Source: Chloroflexi bacterium UBA4736
GTDB taxonomy: Bacteria > Chloroflexota > Dormibacteria > Dormibacterales > Dormibacteraceae
Length of the DNA: 31,407 nucleotides
Assembly: GCA_002404015.1 (NCBI GenBank)
Contig: DHIW01000043.1
Coordinates: 12,172-43,578 of the forward strand
Direction: 5' to 3'
Part shown: one piece after another, positions 29,994 to 31,407 of the stretch
Layout: each line of letters starts with the position of its first letter
Numbering within the stretch: the first letter of the stretch is position 1
The notes under the pieces: model-generated
The model's input: the letters and a program-made list of their open reading frames with translations, nothing else
What the model was told of the DNA's origin: nothing
Databases searched by the model: none
Made by a program: the position numbers and the translations under genes

Positions 29994-30542
29994 CTATTTG
30001 GAACCGGGCTCCACCCAGGCCTCTTCCGCCAGCTCCATCTCGAACACCTGCTCCTCGCCGTCCTCGGGGTCGATCTGCACCCCGGTCTGGCGGAAGCCGA
30101 GACGCCGCACGACCGCCAGCGAGGCGGCGTTCGCGGGACTGACGGCAGCCCGGAAGCGGGTTACGCCTCGCTCCCGCGCCGCCCACGCGAAGAGTCCCCG
30201 GCAGGCCTCCACCGCGTAGCCCTGGCGGCGGTACTCGGGGAGCACTCCGTAGCCGACCTCCACCCGGCCATCCTCGCCGGGAGGACCGTGGAAGCCGAGG
30301 TGGCCGGCCAGCCGCCGGCCCTCGCGCACGACCATCATGCGGGGCGCCAGCCACTCCGACCGAGCGACGTCCTGGACCATCTCCCGCAGCCGGTCGCGCA
30401 GGAACCTGAGCTCATCCTCGTCCACCGGGAAACGGTCCGGCAGCCTGACGTCCGCGAGCCTGCCGGCCCGGGCCAGGTCCTTCGAGAAGACCGCGCCCAG
30501 GAAGGCTGCGGTCATCGGCACCAGCTCCAGCCGGGCCGTCAG
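29994..30542 (-). CDS. GNAT-family N-acetyltransferase (RimJ-like), probable CTG start
   Basis: 182 aa from CTG 30542. The sequence LTARLELVPMTAAFLGAVF is the usual first strand and helix of RimJ-like acetyltransferases, followed by LAGHLGFHGPPGEDGRVEVGYGVLPEYRRQGYAVEA with the R-x-x-G-x-A acetyl-CoA loop and NAASLAVVRRLGF. The CTG overlaps the stop of lplA (CTGA, 30542-30539). The next usual starts, GTG and ATG at residues 8 and 10, would remove part of the first strand. The frame is open further upstream only because of high GC. Substrate unknown. Confidence 0.82.
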   Translation of the reverse strand: MTARLELVPMTAAFLGAVFSKDLARAGRLADVRLPDRFPVDEDELRFLRDRLREMVQDVARSEWLAPRMMVVREGRRLAGHLGFHGPPGEDGRVEVGYGVLPEYRRQGYAVEACRGLFAWAARERGVTRFRAAVSPANAASLAVVRRLGFRQTGVQIDPEDGEEQVFEMELAEEAWVEPGSK

Positions 30543-31285
30543 TGGATTCGGTCCAGCCACTCGGGTGTCGCGTACTTGGAGGCCGCCAGCTCGCGCGCGG
30601 CTGCCAATTCCTCCGCCGGCAGCTCTCCGGGAGACGTGCTGAGTTGGGCGGCCAGCGCGGCCTCCACGTCCTTCTGGGCCAGGTCGGTGAACCGGCTCAG
30701 CGGCGAAACCTCCTTCTCCGCGCTGCGAACGCCGCGCGCTGACACGCGGTCCCGGCCGATGCGAATGAGCCGGGGGACGAGCGCCGGGTCGAGGTCGTAC
30801 GCGATCGTGGTGTGGTGGAGGACGGCCCCCCGCCTCCGGGCCTGGGCCGCGCCGCCGATCTTGCCGGCCGGCGAGACGATGTCGTTGATCGGCCGGTAGC
30901 CGGCGGGCACCCCGATCGAGCAGAGCCCGCCCACCGCCCAGGAGTCGAGATGGGCGAACGAGGCGACGAACGACAGGCCCGCGACCATCGCCTCGGGCAG
31001 GTACAGCGAGTAGGTGATGGTGCCACCAGGCTCGCAGATCATGGTGCCGCCGCCGCTCATCCGACGGGCGACCAGAAAGCCAGCGGCGGTCGCCGCCGCC
31101 AGGTCGACCTCGTTGGCCATCGCCTGGTGGGAACCGAGCACCAGCGCCCGCTCGGTCCACTCCCAGAAACGCAGTGAAGGCCCCCGCTCGCCGCGCGCCA
31201 CCCGGTCCAGCAGGACCTCGTCGAGCGCCATCTGCTCGAAGGCGCCCAGGGCCGGCCTGGGAAGCAGGGTCCAGTCGGCAGCCAT
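30539..31285 (-). CDS. lplA: Lipoate-protein ligase A family protein
   Basis: 248 aa from ATG 31285. BPL/LplA/LipB fold motifs are clear: RFWEWTERALVLGSHQ, RRMSGGGTMICEPGGTITYS (74-93), NDIVSPAGKIGGAAQARR with the lipoyl-AMP-binding Lys142, and LHHTTIAYDLD. The enzyme attaches lipoate or octanoate to lipoyl domains of E2 or GcvH. The separate accessory domain of E. coli LplA is absent, as in LipM-type octanoyltransferases, so an octanoyl transfer role is possible. Its start shares one base with the DUF1684 stop (TGATG). A lipoyl domain is encoded at 18011-18355, a potential target. Confidence 0.9.
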   Translation of the reverse strand: MAADWTLLPRPALGAFEQMALDEVLLDRVARGERGPSLRFWEWTERALVLGSHQAMANEVDLAAATAAGFLVARRMSGGGTMICEPGGTITYSLYLPEAMVAGLSFVASFAHLDSWAVGGLCSIGVPAGYRPINDIVSPAGKIGGAAQARRRGAVLHHTTIAYDLDPALVPRLIRIGRDRVSARGVRSAEKEVSPLSRFTDLAQKDVEAALAAQLSTSPGELPAEELAAARELAASKYATPEWLDRIH

Positions 31286-31407
31286 CAGGAGTGGTAGGCC
31301 AGCTCCCCCGCGCGCACGGCCACCGGCAGCCAGTTCTCGCGCGGGGCCAGAGGGCAGGCCCAGCGGGCGTCGTAGGCGCAGGAGGGGTTGTAGGCGAAGT
31401 TGAAGTC
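31285..31407 (-). CDS. DUF1684 family protein, C-terminal end only
   Basis: Forty residues before the stop are within the window: DFNFAYNPSCAYDARWACPL then PRENWLPVAVRAGELAYHS. The DFN-AYNP-C motif followed by C-L-P---N-L---I--GE is the hallmark ending of DUF1684 proteins, whose function is unknown. The rest lies beyond the window edge. TGATG joins it to lplA, so it is the upstream gene of that operon. Confidence 0.85.
   Translation of the reverse strand, partial: DFNFAYNPSCAYDARWACPLAPRENWLPVAVRAGELAYHS

Overview
This window comes from a high-GC bacterial chromosome with small intergenic gaps and many stop/start overlaps. Two enzymes of F420-type families (a Ddn/DUF385-like protein and an LLM oxidoreductase), lipobox lipoproteins, a sortase-like protein and a replication-relaxation protein fit an actinobacterium or a related high-GC lineage such as Chloroflexota/Dormibacterota. 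No rRNA or other marker settles this. Two traits recur. Many transcription units start directly below a TANNNT -10-like box, 6-9 nt before the start codon and with no Shine-Dalgarno site, which suggests leaderless mRNAs. Several tandem genes are joined by NTGA overlaps, two of which need a CTG start.

Layout: 1-6227 (+) holds the 3' part of typA, a PfkB sugar kinase, an FGGY kinase, a membrane protein, a DHH phosphoesterase and an aldose 1-epimerase. 6299-6715 (-) is a DUF385 protein. About 6820-11330 is an accessory island of lower GC. It contains a possible PD-(D/E)XK nuclease-like protein, an AbiEi/AbiEii toxin-antitoxin pair with a clear promoter and operator, a small hypothetical protein, and an N-terminally shortened replication-relaxation protein with a C-terminal HTH. 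A degenerate tRNA-like hairpin lies at the left edge.

11505-16015 is core-like sequence: a YihY protein, a DedA protein with an RDD-like tail, a secreted glycoside-hydrolase-like lipoprotein, a GNAT/HxlR pair and a sortase-like protein. 16055-19269 encodes a 2-oxoacid dehydrogenase E1 alpha/beta pair, a lipoyl-domain-only E2 remnant and an acetamidase/formamidase whose frame has no ordinary start codon at its 5' end. 19266-20851 is a decaying stretch: a frameshifted DinB gene, a stop-riddled GNAT and two tiny genes. 20899-24126 holds an orphan LivJ-type binding lipoprotein, an FAH-family hydrolase, a second HxlR regulator and a zinc-ribbon/degenerate GGDEF protein.

24140-24319 is a dense set of nested inverted repeats, probably a structured RNA or mobile intergenic element, ending right at the start of a histidine phosphatase gene. 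24814-29057 holds a second YihY gene, a cupin divergent from an ornithine cyclodeaminase-family gene, then ComB, an alpha/beta hydrolase and an Mrp ATPase in a row. 29050-31407 (-) is a DUF1684 protein, lipoate-protein ligase, GNAT and LLM oxidoreductase operon. The ligase could modify the lipoyl domain encoded at 18011.
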